From positions 1,674,001-1,738,000 of the forward strand of contig NZ_JACCBM010000001.1 of NCBI RefSeq assembly GCF_013409865.1: DNA of 64,000 nucleotides. The letters run 5' to 3'. A program made the translations under genes and the position numbers. Position 1 is the first letter of the stretch, and every line of letters starts with the position of its first letter. Positions 17,576 to 25,723 of this stretch are shown in pieces. Source of the DNA: Herbiconiux flava. GTDB lineage: Bacteria; Actinomycetota; Actinomycetes; Actinomycetales; Microbacteriaceae. The notes under the pieces were generated by a model. The model ran no database searches and was not told the DNA's origin. It worked only from the letters and a program-made list of their open reading frames with translations.

Positions 17576-18876
17576 TGCCGGCGGGCGCGACCCGGTCGGA
17601 GGCACGCCGGCCGGAACCCAGCGGCAATCGCCAGCACGAGTCGGAGTACCGCTGGCGCGCCAACAGCCTCTGGATCGTGCCGCTGCTGTGCATCGCCGGA
17701 GGTGCGATCGTGGCGGTGATCACCCTGAGCATCGACGGCGCGCTGGGCTACGACCGGCTCCCGTCGGACGTGCTCGGCACGCCGACGGCGGTGCAGACGA
17801 TCCTGAGCACCGCCGCGTCGGCGATGCTCACCCTGACGACGATCGTGCTCACGGTGCTGACCCTCGGGGTGCAGCTGGCGATGCAGCAGTTCTCGCCCCG
17901 GATCGTGCGGGCGCTGCTGGCCGATCGGCGCAGCCAGCTCGCGCACGGCCTGTTCGCGGCCACGTTCCTCTACTGCATGATCGCGGTGGCGAAGGTGGAC
18001 GAGTCGGCGCAGCCGGGTGACCAGGTGCCGAGCGTCACCGTCGCCGTCGCCTACCTGCTGCTGCTCGCGAGCCTGATCGCCCTCGTGGGCTACGTGCACC
18101 ACGCCGGGCAGTCGTTGCGCGTCGCCGGCCTGATCGACCTGGTGGGCGACAACCTGCAGGAGGAGATCGAGCGGGCGTTCCCCCTGACGTCACCTCCGGT
18201 GATGGGGGAGCGGGTGATCACGATGCCGGAGTCGGGCGTCGTCGTGATGCTCGACGTCGACGGTCTGATCGACCGGGCCCGGCGCGCCGGGGACCGCTTC
18301 GAGATGCTCGTCGCGGTCGGCGACTTCGTGCCGCGCGGTGGGGCCGTGCTGCGGCACAGCGGCGATGGGCCCCTCGACGAGTCGGCGATCCGCCGGATGG
18401 TCGTGCTCGACAACGAGCGCAGCCATGTGGGAGACGCCGCGTACGGATTCCGGAAGCTCGTCGACATCACCGAACGCAGCATCGCCTCGAGTCCGCAGCA
18501 CGATCCCGCCACGGCCGTGCAGGCCATCGATCGGCTGCACGACGCCATGCGGCAGCTGTGCCTGCGGGAGCTGCCGGGTTCGCAGCATCACGACGCCGCC
18601 GGCGTACTGCGGCTGGTGACCCGTGAGCTCGCCTGGCGAGGCTATGTCGCGATCGCGTTCGACGAGGTCGTGCTCGTCGCCCGGTCGTCCCCACCGGTGG
18701 TGCGGCGGCTGCTCGCCGCGTTCGACGACCTGATCGAGGTCGCCCCGCCCGATCGGCGCCCCCCGCTGGAGGAGCGGCGTGCACGCCTCCTCGCCGGCGC
18801 CGAGGAGCAGGGCATCCCGATCCTGCCCGATCTCCAGGGCATCGGCTCGGGGAGGGACCTGCTCGAGACGGACTGA
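17575..18876 (+). CDS. DUF2254 membrane protein
   Basis: 433 residues from ATG 17575, whose A is the last base of the preceding stop. Four membrane helices lie in the first ~185 residues (LWIVPLLCIAGGAIVAVIT, then STAASAMLTLTTIVLTVLTL and two more), with the MQQFSPR motif between them characteristic of DUF2254. A large cytosolic C-terminal domain of ~240 residues follows. The function of the family is unknown. Coupling to the aldehyde dehydrogenase-like gene may be positional only. Confidence 0.85.
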   Translation: MPAGATRSEARRPEPSGNRQHESEYRWRANSLWIVPLLCIAGGAIVAVITLSIDGALGYDRLPSDVLGTPTAVQTILSTAASAMLTLTTIVLTVLTLGVQLAMQQFSPRIVRALLADRRSQLAHGLFAATFLYCMIAVAKVDESAQPGDQVPSVTVAVAYLLLLASLIALVGYVHHAGQSLRVAGLIDLVGDNLQEEIERAFPLTSPPVMGERVITMPESGVVVMLDVDGLIDRARRAGDRFEMLVAVGDFVPRGGAVLRHSGDGPLDESAIRRMVVLDNERSHVGDAAYGFRKLVDITERSIASSPQHDPATAVQAIDRLHDAMRQLCLRELPGSQHHDAAGVLRLVTRELAWRGYVAIAFDEVVLVARSSPPVVRRLLAAFDDLIEVAPPDRRPPLEERRARLLAGAEEQGIPILPDLQGIGSGRDLLETD

Positions 18877-18887
18877 GGGGCGGGTGC

Positions 18888-19406
18888 TCAGACCGCCCGG
18901 CTCCCGGAGGCCGCCGGTACGTACAGGCCCTCGCGATGCGCCAGGACCGCCGCGTGGGTGCGGGTGGGCGACGCCAGCTTGACGAGGATGTGCTCGACGT
19001 GGGTGGCCACCGTCCGCGGTGTCACGACCAGTCCTTCCGCGATCTGCTGGTTCGAGCATCCGTCGACCAGCAGCCCGAGCACCTCGAACTCGCGGTGGGT
19101 CAGACCATGGTCGACTCGCACGGGGGACAGCAGCACCACGCCCAGCCGGTGCGAGCGGGGCGGCTCGGTGGACGCCAGGTAGGACACCCGGACGTGCTGC
19201 GGCGAGTCGGCTGCGCCGCCCGTCGGCCAGAGGAATGTCAGGTGCAGCTCGCCCTCGATCAGGCGACCCCGCACCGTGTCGAGGAGGGGGCAGCCGCTGT
19301 CGAAGAGCTCATGGCCGGGGACATCGGGCAGCGGTTCGCACCCGCTCCGCTCGAGCAGCACCGTGCCGGCGTAGGCGTCGTCGACGAGCACGGAGGTGGT
19401 GACCAT
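18888..19406 (-). CDS. LuxR-type HTH transcriptional regulator, short
   Basis: 172 residues. The C-terminal ~65 residues are a LuxR/GerE HTH (LTHREFEVLGLLVDG, then NQQIAEGLVVTPRTVATHVEHIL). The N-terminal ~100 residues resemble the end of a GAF/PAS-like sensor rather than a complete one, and most actinobacterial relatives are longer. The in-frame stop of the upstream gene at 19469-19471 limits extension to 21 codons, none an ATG or GTG, so the protein is naturally short or a truncated remnant. The lack of phospho-receiver residues argues against a two-component response regulator. Target unknown. Confidence 0.75.
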   Translation of the reverse strand: MVTTSVLVDDAYAGTVLLERSGCEPLPDVPGHELFDSGCPLLDTVRGRLIEGELHLTFLWPTGGAADSPQHVRVSYLASTEPPRSHRLGVVLLSPVRVDHGLTHREFEVLGLLVDGCSNQQIAEGLVVTPRTVATHVEHILVKLASPTRTHAAVLAHREGLYVPAASGSRAV

Positions 19407-19468
19407 GGCGCGATGGTGCTCGCCGCCTGCAAGACCGGCAAGGGGATTGCGCCGGGGGCGGCCGTGTG

Positions 19469-20452
19469 TCAGGTGCGGGCGTCGGCCACGTCGCGGGCCT
19501 TGAGGTGGCGGGTGGTCGAGACGGGCTGCGTGCCCAGCACGACCTTGCCGCGCGAGTGCAGGCGCTGCAGGTCGGCGTAGGCGCGGTTCACGTCGGCGAG
19601 CGGGTAGAAGCCCGAGATGAGCAGGGTGAAGGCCTGCGACTCAGCGAGGCGCACGAGGGTCTCGAGCTGGCGGGTGCCGTGCTCGACCGACTCCGCGTCG
19701 TCGCGCAGCAGGGCGAGCTCGACCTCGCGGCGGTCGGCGCTCGAGCGATAGCGCTCGGTGGGCACGTCGAGCTCGCGGGCCAGCTCGTGGCCGTCCTGAC
19801 CGAAGTTGTCGATGAAGGCGGTGACGCCTCCGGGGGCCGCCTTGCGGATGCGGTCGGCGATGCCCGGGCCGTACTCCACCGGCACGATGCCGAGCTGGCG
19901 CAGGTAGTCGAAGTTGCGGGCGCCGCAGGTTCCGATGACCTTCGCGCCGCGGTGCTTCGCGAGCTGCGCCTCGATGCTCCCGACGCCGCCGGCGGCCGCC
20001 GAGATGACGACGGTGTCGCCCGCGCCGATGTGCAGGTCGTCGAGCGTGTCGAGCGCGGTGACGCCGGCGAGGTAGAGGCCGCCGGCGGTCTCCCAGCTGA
20101 GCCGCGACGGCTTCTTCACGAGCGCCGACGCCGGCACCGTGAGGTAGGTGGCGTGCGCGCCCGAGCGCACGTGCCCGACCACGTCGGAGCCGCGCGGGAA
20201 GCGGGGGTCGGCCGAGTCGACGACGATGCCCGCGAAGTCGCTGCCCGAGCGGCGGGGGAAGGGCTCGTCGGCCCAGGTGGACTCCCGGCCGTCCCTGATG
20301 AAGATGTCGATGTGGCTGATGCCGGTGGCGATCACCTCGACCGTGACCTGACCGGGCGGCGGTGGGGCGAGCGGCCGCGTGCGGTTCTCCAGCACATCGA
20401 CGTCACCCGTGCGGTCGTACTCGACGACCCTGGTCTCGCTCGGCTTCTTCAC
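19469..20452 (-). CDS. Zinc-free MDR NADPH:quinone-reductase-like enzyme
   Basis: 327 residues from GTG 20452, selected because GAGGTG lies 7 bases upstream and because the longer alternatives begin upstream of the promoter. N-terminal GroES domain and a Rossmann half with SAAAGGVGSIEAQLAK near residue 150. No structural-zinc cysteines. The C-terminal segment GKVVLGTQPV is typical of the family. It is 62 bases upstream of the LuxR-like gene and may share its transcript. Likely role: reduction of quinones or reactive carbonyls; substrate unknown. Confidence 0.82.
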   Translation of the reverse strand: MKKPSETRVVEYDRTGDVDVLENRTRPLAPPPPGQVTVEVIATGISHIDIFIRDGRESTWADEPFPRRSGSDFAGIVVDSADPRFPRGSDVVGHVRSGAHATYLTVPASALVKKPSRLSWETAGGLYLAGVTALDTLDDLHIGAGDTVVISAAAGGVGSIEAQLAKHRGAKVIGTCGARNFDYLRQLGIVPVEYGPGIADRIRKAAPGGVTAFIDNFGQDGHELARELDVPTERYRSSADRREVELALLRDDAESVEHGTRQLETLVRLAESQAFTLLISGFYPLADVNRAYADLQRLHSRGKVVLGTQPVSTTRHLKARDVADART

Positions 20453-20474
20453 CGCGATCACCTCGATCCTGTGG

Positions 20475-20513
20475 ATAGGGCTCACCCTATTCATGCCGGA
20501 GGTCGTGCGTCCA
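20475..20513 (-). promoter_or_regulatory. Promoter with embedded operator for the quinone reductase
   Basis: Minus-strand -35 TGGACG (20508-20513), 18-base spacer, and -10 TAGGGT (20484-20489). The -10 is half of the perfect inverted repeat ATAGGG-CTCA-CCCTAT (20475-20490). A protein on this repeat would block the promoter. The expected start of transcription leaves a leader of about 25 bases with a GAGGTG site. Confidence 0.55.
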
Positions 20514-20559
20514 GCGACAGTTCGGCGGGCGCCCGGCGCGGCGGGCGTAGGGTGAGGCC

Positions 20560-20844
20560 ATGGCACGCGAATTCAGTCACGACGTCGACGCGAAGCGCTA
20601 CTCCCTCCGGGTCGACGGGGCGCTCGTGAGCGCGGTCGACTACGTCGTCGGCGGGCAGCAGATCTCGTTCACGCACACCTTCACCGACCCGAAGCAGCGG
20701 GGCAAGGGCTACGCGGGCGAGATCGTCGGCTACGCGGTCGACGACGTCGAGACGAGCACCGACTACCGGGTGGTGCCCATGTGCTGGTATGTCGGCAAGT
20801 GGTTCGACGAGCATCCGGAGCGGGCCGGCCTGCTGACTCGCTGA
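20560..20844 (+). CDS. Small GNAT-family acetyltransferase, YjdJ-like
   Basis: 94 residues. The acetyl-CoA pyrophosphate-binding segment KQRGKGYAGEIV lies at about residues 46-57 and the C-terminal CWYVGKWFDEHPE matches the short COG2388 group, which carries only the core of the GNAT fold. A TAGGGT -10 box (20548-20553) ends 6 bases before the ATG without a Shine-Dalgarno, so the mRNA is probably leaderless. Divergent from the quinone reductase. Substrate unknown. Confidence 0.85.
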   Translation: MAREFSHDVDAKRYSLRVDGALVSAVDYVVGGQQISFTHTFTDPKQRGKGYAGEIVGYAVDDVETSTDYRVVPMCWYVGKWFDEHPERAGLLTR

Positions 20845-20871
20845 GCGATCGGTGCGGCGGGCGCCGGGTGG

Positions 20872-20901
20872 TTGGTGCCGCGGGCACCGGGGCGCTATAG
20901 T
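20872..20901 (+). promoter_or_regulatory. Promoter-like element reading antisense to the beta-helix gene
   Basis: TTGGTG (20872-20877), 18 bases, TATAGT (20896-20901): one of the best promoter matches in the window. The predicted start near 20908 coincides with the first base of a strong hairpin, and no gene lies on this strand until 22189. Transcription would run into the 3' end of the minus-strand gene at 20952-21971. Confidence 0.45.
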
Positions 20902-20908
20902 CGTCTGC

Positions 20909-20930
20909 GGGGAGGGCTTCGGCCCTCTCC
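20909..20930. terminator. UUCG-tetraloop hairpin at the end of the beta-helix gene
   Basis: Nine-base-pair stem GGGGAGGGC/GCCCTCTCC (one G-T wobble) closed by TTCG. A second weaker hairpin with CCACC/GGTGG arms follows at 20928-20948. In minus-strand sense it lies 22 bases after the lipoprotein stop and is probably its terminator. On the plus strand it would be the 5' end of a transcript from the promoter at 20872. Confidence 0.6.
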
Positions 20931-20951
20931 ACCAACGTTTAACGGGTGGTT

Positions 20952-21971
20952 TCAGCCCCCGCAGCTCACGTTGCTGACGAACGCGGGGTTCGCGACGCCG
21001 TCCACCGTCGCCTCGTTGTCGCAGAGCACCGTGTTGCCCGCAGCTCGCGCCGCCCCTTCGAGCAGCACGCCGTAGCCGTCGGCGGCCACGGCGAAGCGGT
21101 TGAGCTCGAAGCGGTTCCGCGCCCCCCAGCCGTCGACGATCACGTGCACCTGGGCCCCGTCGCGCGGGCCCCCGCCCGTGTTGCCCGTGATCAGCCAGTC
21201 CGAGCCCTTGACGTCGATCAGCGAGTCGACCGCCGTGCTCGCCGCGCCGTCGAGCGTGTTGCCGCTCAGCTCGCCGTCGCTCGTCCCCTCCTTCACGTCG
21301 ATCGCCTCGGCCGTCGTGCCCGCGATGTCGGAGCCGGTGACGACGTTGCGGTCGCTGGCATCCGGCGCGCACTCCGAGATCTCGCACCAGTTGCTCTCGG
21401 CGGTGCCGATGTAGACGCCCTCCCCGAACTCGGCCTTGCGGAGGCCGGTGCCCCGCACGACCACGCCCTCGAGGCGGTTGTCGCTCGAGCCGGCCCTGAG
21501 GTGCAGGGCCTCGTCCCCGGTGTCCGAGACGCGGATGCCCGTCAGCACGTTCGAGGAGGAGCCGTCGAGCATCACCCCCTTCTGCCCGCCCTCGACCGAG
21601 AAGCCGCTCAGCACCCAGTGCGACGCCTGGTCGAGGTGCAGCGTGTAGCCCGAGTCGGTGGACGCCCCCACGAGCACCGCGTCGTCCCCGCCGCAGAGGG
21701 TGATCGGCGCGTCGGCGGTGCCGGAGCGGGTGATCTCGACGGGGGCGTCGTAGCGTCCGGCGGCGAGCAGGATGGTCTGGCCGGGCTCGGCGGCCGCGAG
21801 GGCGGCGGCCAGTTCGGACGTGCTCGCGACGGGGGTGCCTTCGGGGCACCCGGCGGCGGCGCCGGAGGGGGCGGCGGGCGGGGCGGGCCGGGGCGAGCAT
21901 CCGCTCATCGCCGTCGCCACGATCGCCACGAGGAGAGCCCCCGCAGCGGCCGACCTGCGGTGCGCCCTCAT
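20952..21971 (-). CDS. Right-handed beta-helix lipoprotein
   Basis: 339 residues. A signal peptide ends in the lipobox MSGC (Cys25), followed by a Pro/Ala-rich spacer to ~residue 40. The body is a right-handed parallel beta-helix: an N-terminal PGQTILLAAGRY segment and repeated N-V-rungs such as GSSSNVLTGIRV, GNTLDG and GNTGGG, as in pectate lyases, alginate epimerases and C5-epimerases. Two Cys pairs may form disulfides. It is lipid-anchored on the outer face of the membrane and could cleave or modify a polysaccharide. It is divergent from the glycosyltransferase operon at 22189. Catalytic residues cannot be assigned by eye. Confidence 0.82.
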   Translation of the reverse strand: MRAHRRSAAAGALLVAIVATAMSGCSPRPAPPAAPSGAAAGCPEGTPVASTSELAAALAAAEPGQTILLAAGRYDAPVEITRSGTADAPITLCGGDDAVLVGASTDSGYTLHLDQASHWVLSGFSVEGGQKGVMLDGSSSNVLTGIRVSDTGDEALHLRAGSSDNRLEGVVVRGTGLRKAEFGEGVYIGTAESNWCEISECAPDASDRNVVTGSDIAGTTAEAIDVKEGTSDGELSGNTLDGAASTAVDSLIDVKGSDWLITGNTGGGPRDGAQVHVIVDGWGARNRFELNRFAVAADGYGVLLEGAARAAGNTVLCDNEATVDGVANPAFVSNVSCGG

Positions 21972-22188
21972 GGGGTCAGTCTACGAAGGGCCGCGAGACG
22001 CGGTGCATGCCGCAGACGGAATGCGCTCCGCCGCGCCCACAACTGGGGGTGCCCCGGCCCGGGATGACGGGGGGCCGCGCCGCTACGCTGAGGCCGGGAG
22101 ATGCTCGCCCGGCGTCTCGCGCCCGCACGCCGCCGCGGCCCACCCCACCACGGCGGCATCCCGATCCCGCCCGAAGGGTGGCAGCCCG

Positions 22189-23478
22189 ATGCCCACCGAC
22201 GTCTCGTCGTTCGTCGACGATCTCGGACGCACGCTGCTTTGGATCCTGCCCTTCGGCGTGTTCGGGATGGTCTCGTGGAGCTTCTGGCTGGTGCGCAAGG
22301 TCATCTCGGCGGCCACGAAGCCGGTCGTGAACGACTACCGCACGACGACGACGGTGGTCGTGCCCTCCTATCGCGAGGACCCGGCGGTGCTCGTGCGCTG
22401 CCTCGAGACCTGGCGGCGGCAGGGGCCGTCGCGCATCGTGATCGTGCTCGACGTGGCCGACACCGAGGCCGAGGCGCAGGTCGAGGCGCTCGGGCACGCC
22501 GAGGTCGACGTGATCATGTTCCGGCACCGCGGCAAGCGCTCGGCGCTGGGGGTGGGCATCCGGGCGGCCGACACCGAGCTCGTCGTCCTGGTCGACTCCG
22601 ACACGGCGTGGGAGGACGGGATGCTCGACGCCATCCAGATGCCGTTCGTCGACGCCGCGGTGGGGGCCGTGAGCACGCGGCAGAACGTGTACCTCCCGGG
22701 CACGAGCATCTGGCGGCGGGTCGCCGACTGGATCATCGACCAGCGCTACTTCGACTACGCGCCCGCGATGGGTCGCTTCGGCGGCGTGATCTGCGCCTCG
22801 GGGCGCACGAGCGCGTACCGGCGGGAGGTCATCCTGCCGAAGCTGCCCGAGCTCGAGCACGAGATCTTCCTCGGCAGGGAGTGCGTCGCGGGCGACGACG
22901 GGCGGCTGACCTGGCTGGTGCTCTCGGAGGGCTACCGGGTGACGCACCAGGACTCGGCGCGGGCGCTGTCGATGTTCCCCGACACCTTCCGGGCGTTCGT
23001 GAAGCAGCGGGTGCGGTGGAGCCGCAACTCGTACCGGTGCTACCTCACGGCCATCCGGCGCGGCTGGATCTTCCGGGTGCCGTTCATCTCGCAGATCACG
23101 GTGATGCAGATCCTCTTCACCCCGGTGAGCATGTTCATCGCGCTGGCCTACGTGTTCCACGCCCTCTCGTCGCCCGTGCCGCTGCTCGGCTTCGGGGTGG
23201 CGGTGCTGTGGATGCTCGTGGGGCGCGGCATCCGCGGCATCTCGCACCTCTGGCGGAGGCCGCAGGACATCGTGCTGCTGCCGCTCGTGACCGTCGTCAC
23301 GGCGCTCGTGGCGCTGCCGATCAAGCTGTTCGCGCTGTGCACGATGAACACGCAGGGGTGGCTGACGAGGTCGGCCGACAGCGTGGGCGGCGAGGGGCAG
23401 TCGGAGGCGACGCTGACGACGGCGCCGGCGTCGAGCGAGGCGACCGCGGCCGAGGCCGTCGAGGGGATGCGGGCGTGA
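22189..23478 (+). CDS. Processive family-2 glycosyltransferase (hyaluronan/cellulose-synthase-like)
   Basis: 429 residues from ATG 22189 (GAAGGGTGG upstream; TACGCT -10 box near 22083 gives a ~100-base leader). One N-terminal membrane helix, then a GT-A domain: TVVVPSYRED (~residue 59), DSD at ~133 as metal-binding DxD, ED/GDDGRLTW acceptor-side motif at ~239 and QRVRWSRNSYR (~276), the QxxRW signature of processive synthases. At least three C-terminal membrane helices follow. Such enzymes extrude a beta-linked polysaccharide from UDP-sugars. It overlaps the beta-helix membrane protein gene by 4 bases. Product unknown. Confidence 0.88.
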   Translation: MPTDVSSFVDDLGRTLLWILPFGVFGMVSWSFWLVRKVISAATKPVVNDYRTTTTVVVPSYREDPAVLVRCLETWRRQGPSRIVIVLDVADTEAEAQVEALGHAEVDVIMFRHRGKRSALGVGIRAADTELVVLVDSDTAWEDGMLDAIQMPFVDAAVGAVSTRQNVYLPGTSIWRRVADWIIDQRYFDYAPAMGRFGGVICASGRTSAYRREVILPKLPELEHEIFLGRECVAGDDGRLTWLVLSEGYRVTHQDSARALSMFPDTFRAFVKQRVRWSRNSYRCYLTAIRRGWIFRVPFISQITVMQILFTPVSMFIALAYVFHALSSPVPLLGFGVAVLWMLVGRGIRGISHLWRRPQDIVLLPLVTVVTALVALPIKLFALCTMNTQGWLTRSADSVGGEGQSEATLTTAPASSEATAAEAVEGMRA

Positions 23479-25664
23479 GCGCCGGGCCCGACCGCGACCC
23501 CGAGCGCAGCGAGCTGCTCAGCGCCGCCGAGCGCGGCCAGACCATGGGCAGCGGCGCGCGGTGGGCGGTGCGGGCGGTCGTCGTCGGAGTGATCGTGCTG
23601 GGGTTCGGGGCGACGGTCGCCGTGGCGAACGGGGTGCCGCCACGGGTGTCCGCGTTCCTGCAGGGCGTCGTCGGCGGGGATGCGGCGGAGGCCGCGGCCG
23701 CCTCACCATCCGCGGGTGCGACGGCCGCCCGGTCGACGGAGGCGGAGGCCGGGGCCGAGGCGCTGATCGACCCCCGCACCGATCCCGAGGGCTTCGCGAC
23801 CGCGTTGCAGCAGGCGCGCGACGAGGCCGACCCGGAGGCGGTCTCGCCCGACGCCGCCGAGCTCGCCGCCTACCAGCGGGCGCTCGAGGTGACCCGCGGC
23901 ATCTCGACCACGCCCGAGGAGCAGGGGGAGGACCCGGCCGCCGTCATCCAGAGCCGCATCGTGCGGCTTCAGGATGCGCGCTGGAGCCTGCTCGCCCGCA
24001 CCGGAGCCGCGGCCACCCGTGCCGACACCGTCGACGTGGTGCCGGCCGGATCGACGGTGACGCTCGACCAGCTCGTCGCCCGCGGTTCCGCGACCAGGAT
24101 CGACGCCACGACGGTGCTCGTGACGCGATCGCTGTTCGTGGCCCGCGGGGCGGTGCTCGACCTCACGGCGCCGGGGCAGAGCATCCGGCTGCTCAGTGGG
24201 GAGCACGGCTCGGTGACGGTCGTCGCCTGGGGTGGCACGGTGACCCTCGCGGGCACCGAGGCCTCACCCGTCGGCCTCACCTCGTGGGACGAGGAGGCAG
24301 GCCGCTCCGACATCGACGTGGCCGACGGACGCTCGTACCTGCGGGTGCACGAGGGCACCCTGACGATCGGCCACGCGAACGTGGCCGACCTCGGCTTCTG
24401 GAGCGGGCGCACCGGCGGGCTCGCCGTGACCGGCACCCTCGCCTCGCCCTCCTCGGCCACCGTGACCCACTCGGTGATCACCGGGCAGCACATCGGGCTC
24501 TACCTCGCCTTCGCCGCGGCACCGACGATCGACGACACTCTCGTGCGGGCCTCGAGCGCGGAGGCGGTCGTGCTCGCGAACGGCACGGTCAGCCCCACGG
24601 TCGGTGCCAGCACCCTCACGGGCTCGGGCGGCGACGGGCTCGACGTGCGGCCGGGCGTCGACGACGTCACTCTGACCGGCAGCACGGTGACGCGCAACGG
24701 GGGGTACGGCATCCGCGCCGACGGGCGGCCGCAGGCCGACGGGGCGAACTCCTCGGGCTTCTCGGTCGAGGGCTCGTGGGGGCTGAGCGTCGACGGCAGC
24801 ACCTTCGGCGACAACCGGGCGGGCGGGCTCTGGGTGCGCGGCACCGGCGGCGTCGTGCTCGAGGGCAACACGATAGACCAGCGCACGGTGGGGCTCAGAC
24901 TGACGGATGCGCAGGGGACCGTCGCGCAGAACACCGTGCACGTCGAACCGGGCAGCGGCATCGTGCTCGAGGGGGCGGCGACCGCCGTGACGGCGCGCGC
25001 CAACCTCGTGACGGGGGAGGGGCCCGCGGCGATCCGGCTGCCGGAGGACGACGCCGGGACGGTCGCCGAGGCGGGCAACGACACCACCGGCTGGACCGGC
25101 CGGTGGGAGGCGCTGCTGTGGGTGGAGGCGCATCCGCTCGCGCTGCTCTGGGGGCTGCTGCTCGTCATCCCGATCGTGGGCATCGGCTTCGTGTTCTACC
25201 GGATGCGCCGGCAGCAAGCGATCCGCGAGCTGGTGGAGGCGTCGACGATCGCGCTCGCGGCGGCGGCGAAGGCGAAGTACGAGCGGGCCCGGGCGGGTGG
25301 TGGGGAGGAGTCCTTGCCGTCCCTCGTGGGTGCCGGGCAGTCGGCGCCGCCTCTTCAGCGAGTCGCGCCGCGCGTCGCCGGCACCGCGTACCGGGCCGGG
25401 CGCGAGGCGTCGGCGCCCGAACCGCGGTACGCCCCTCGTCAGGCCGCTGCGACACCGACGCCGATGCCGAAGCCCGCGCCGACCCCTGCACCCTCCGTCG
25501 CCGGAACCGACTTCGGCCAGTTCTCCTCGGTCGAGGACCTCGCCGTCGCGGCCGTGCTCGACGCCGGCAAGCCGATCGACACCGTCGCCCACGCGCTGCG
25601 GGTGCCGGTCGGCTCGGTGGCCGGCTGGGTGGCGAAGGCCCGCCGGGCGCGCGGCGAGCTCTGA
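23475..25664 (+). CDS. Membrane-tethered beta-helix protein with cytosolic HTH-like tail
   Basis: 729 residues from GTG 23475, coupled to the glycosyltransferase (GTGA overlap). A cytosolic N-terminus is followed by a membrane helix at ~31-51, an Ala/Glu-rich stalk to ~200 and right-handed beta-helix rungs at ~205-540 (N/T/G-rich turns such as GSTVTRNGGYGIRADG). A second membrane helix lies at ~554-575, then a Lys/Ala-rich helix, a Pro-rich linker and a C-terminal ~42-residue HTH-like domain (SSVEDLAVAAVLD...VPVGSVAGWVAKARR, ~684-725). The outside part probably binds or edits the synthase product; the inside tail could bind protein or DNA. I know of no named family with this order. Confidence 0.75.
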   Translation: MSAGPDRDPERSELLSAAERGQTMGSGARWAVRAVVVGVIVLGFGATVAVANGVPPRVSAFLQGVVGGDAAEAAAASPSAGATAARSTEAEAGAEALIDPRTDPEGFATALQQARDEADPEAVSPDAAELAAYQRALEVTRGISTTPEEQGEDPAAVIQSRIVRLQDARWSLLARTGAAATRADTVDVVPAGSTVTLDQLVARGSATRIDATTVLVTRSLFVARGAVLDLTAPGQSIRLLSGEHGSVTVVAWGGTVTLAGTEASPVGLTSWDEEAGRSDIDVADGRSYLRVHEGTLTIGHANVADLGFWSGRTGGLAVTGTLASPSSATVTHSVITGQHIGLYLAFAAAPTIDDTLVRASSAEAVVLANGTVSPTVGASTLTGSGGDGLDVRPGVDDVTLTGSTVTRNGGYGIRADGRPQADGANSSGFSVEGSWGLSVDGSTFGDNRAGGLWVRGTGGVVLEGNTIDQRTVGLRLTDAQGTVAQNTVHVEPGSGIVLEGAATAVTARANLVTGEGPAAIRLPEDDAGTVAEAGNDTTGWTGRWEALLWVEAHPLALLWGLLLVIPIVGIGFVFYRMRRQQAIRELVEASTIALAAAAKAKYERARAGGGEESLPSLVGAGQSAPPLQRVAPRVAGTAYRAGREASAPEPRYAPRQAAATPTPMPKPAPTPAPSVAGTDFGQFSSVEDLAVAAVLDAGKPIDTVAHALRVPVGSVAGWVAKARRARGEL

Positions 25665-25723
25665 CGCGCATCCGGAACCCCGGCGCGGGCGCCCCGACGG
25701 AGGCGAGCGAATAGCCTGGGGGG

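Noticed and set aside
14795..17605. A 936-codon minus-strand open frame over the ALDH and formaldehyde-dehydrogenase-like genes
   Set aside because: Shadow of two genes with clear catalytic motifs on the plus strand.
20905..20964. Long-range helix CTGCGGGG with CCCCGCAG enclosing both hairpins, as a riboswitch-like fold
   Set aside because: The 3' arm lies inside the coding end of the minus-strand lipoprotein gene, so the match may be chance; kept only as part of the antisense-RNA idea.
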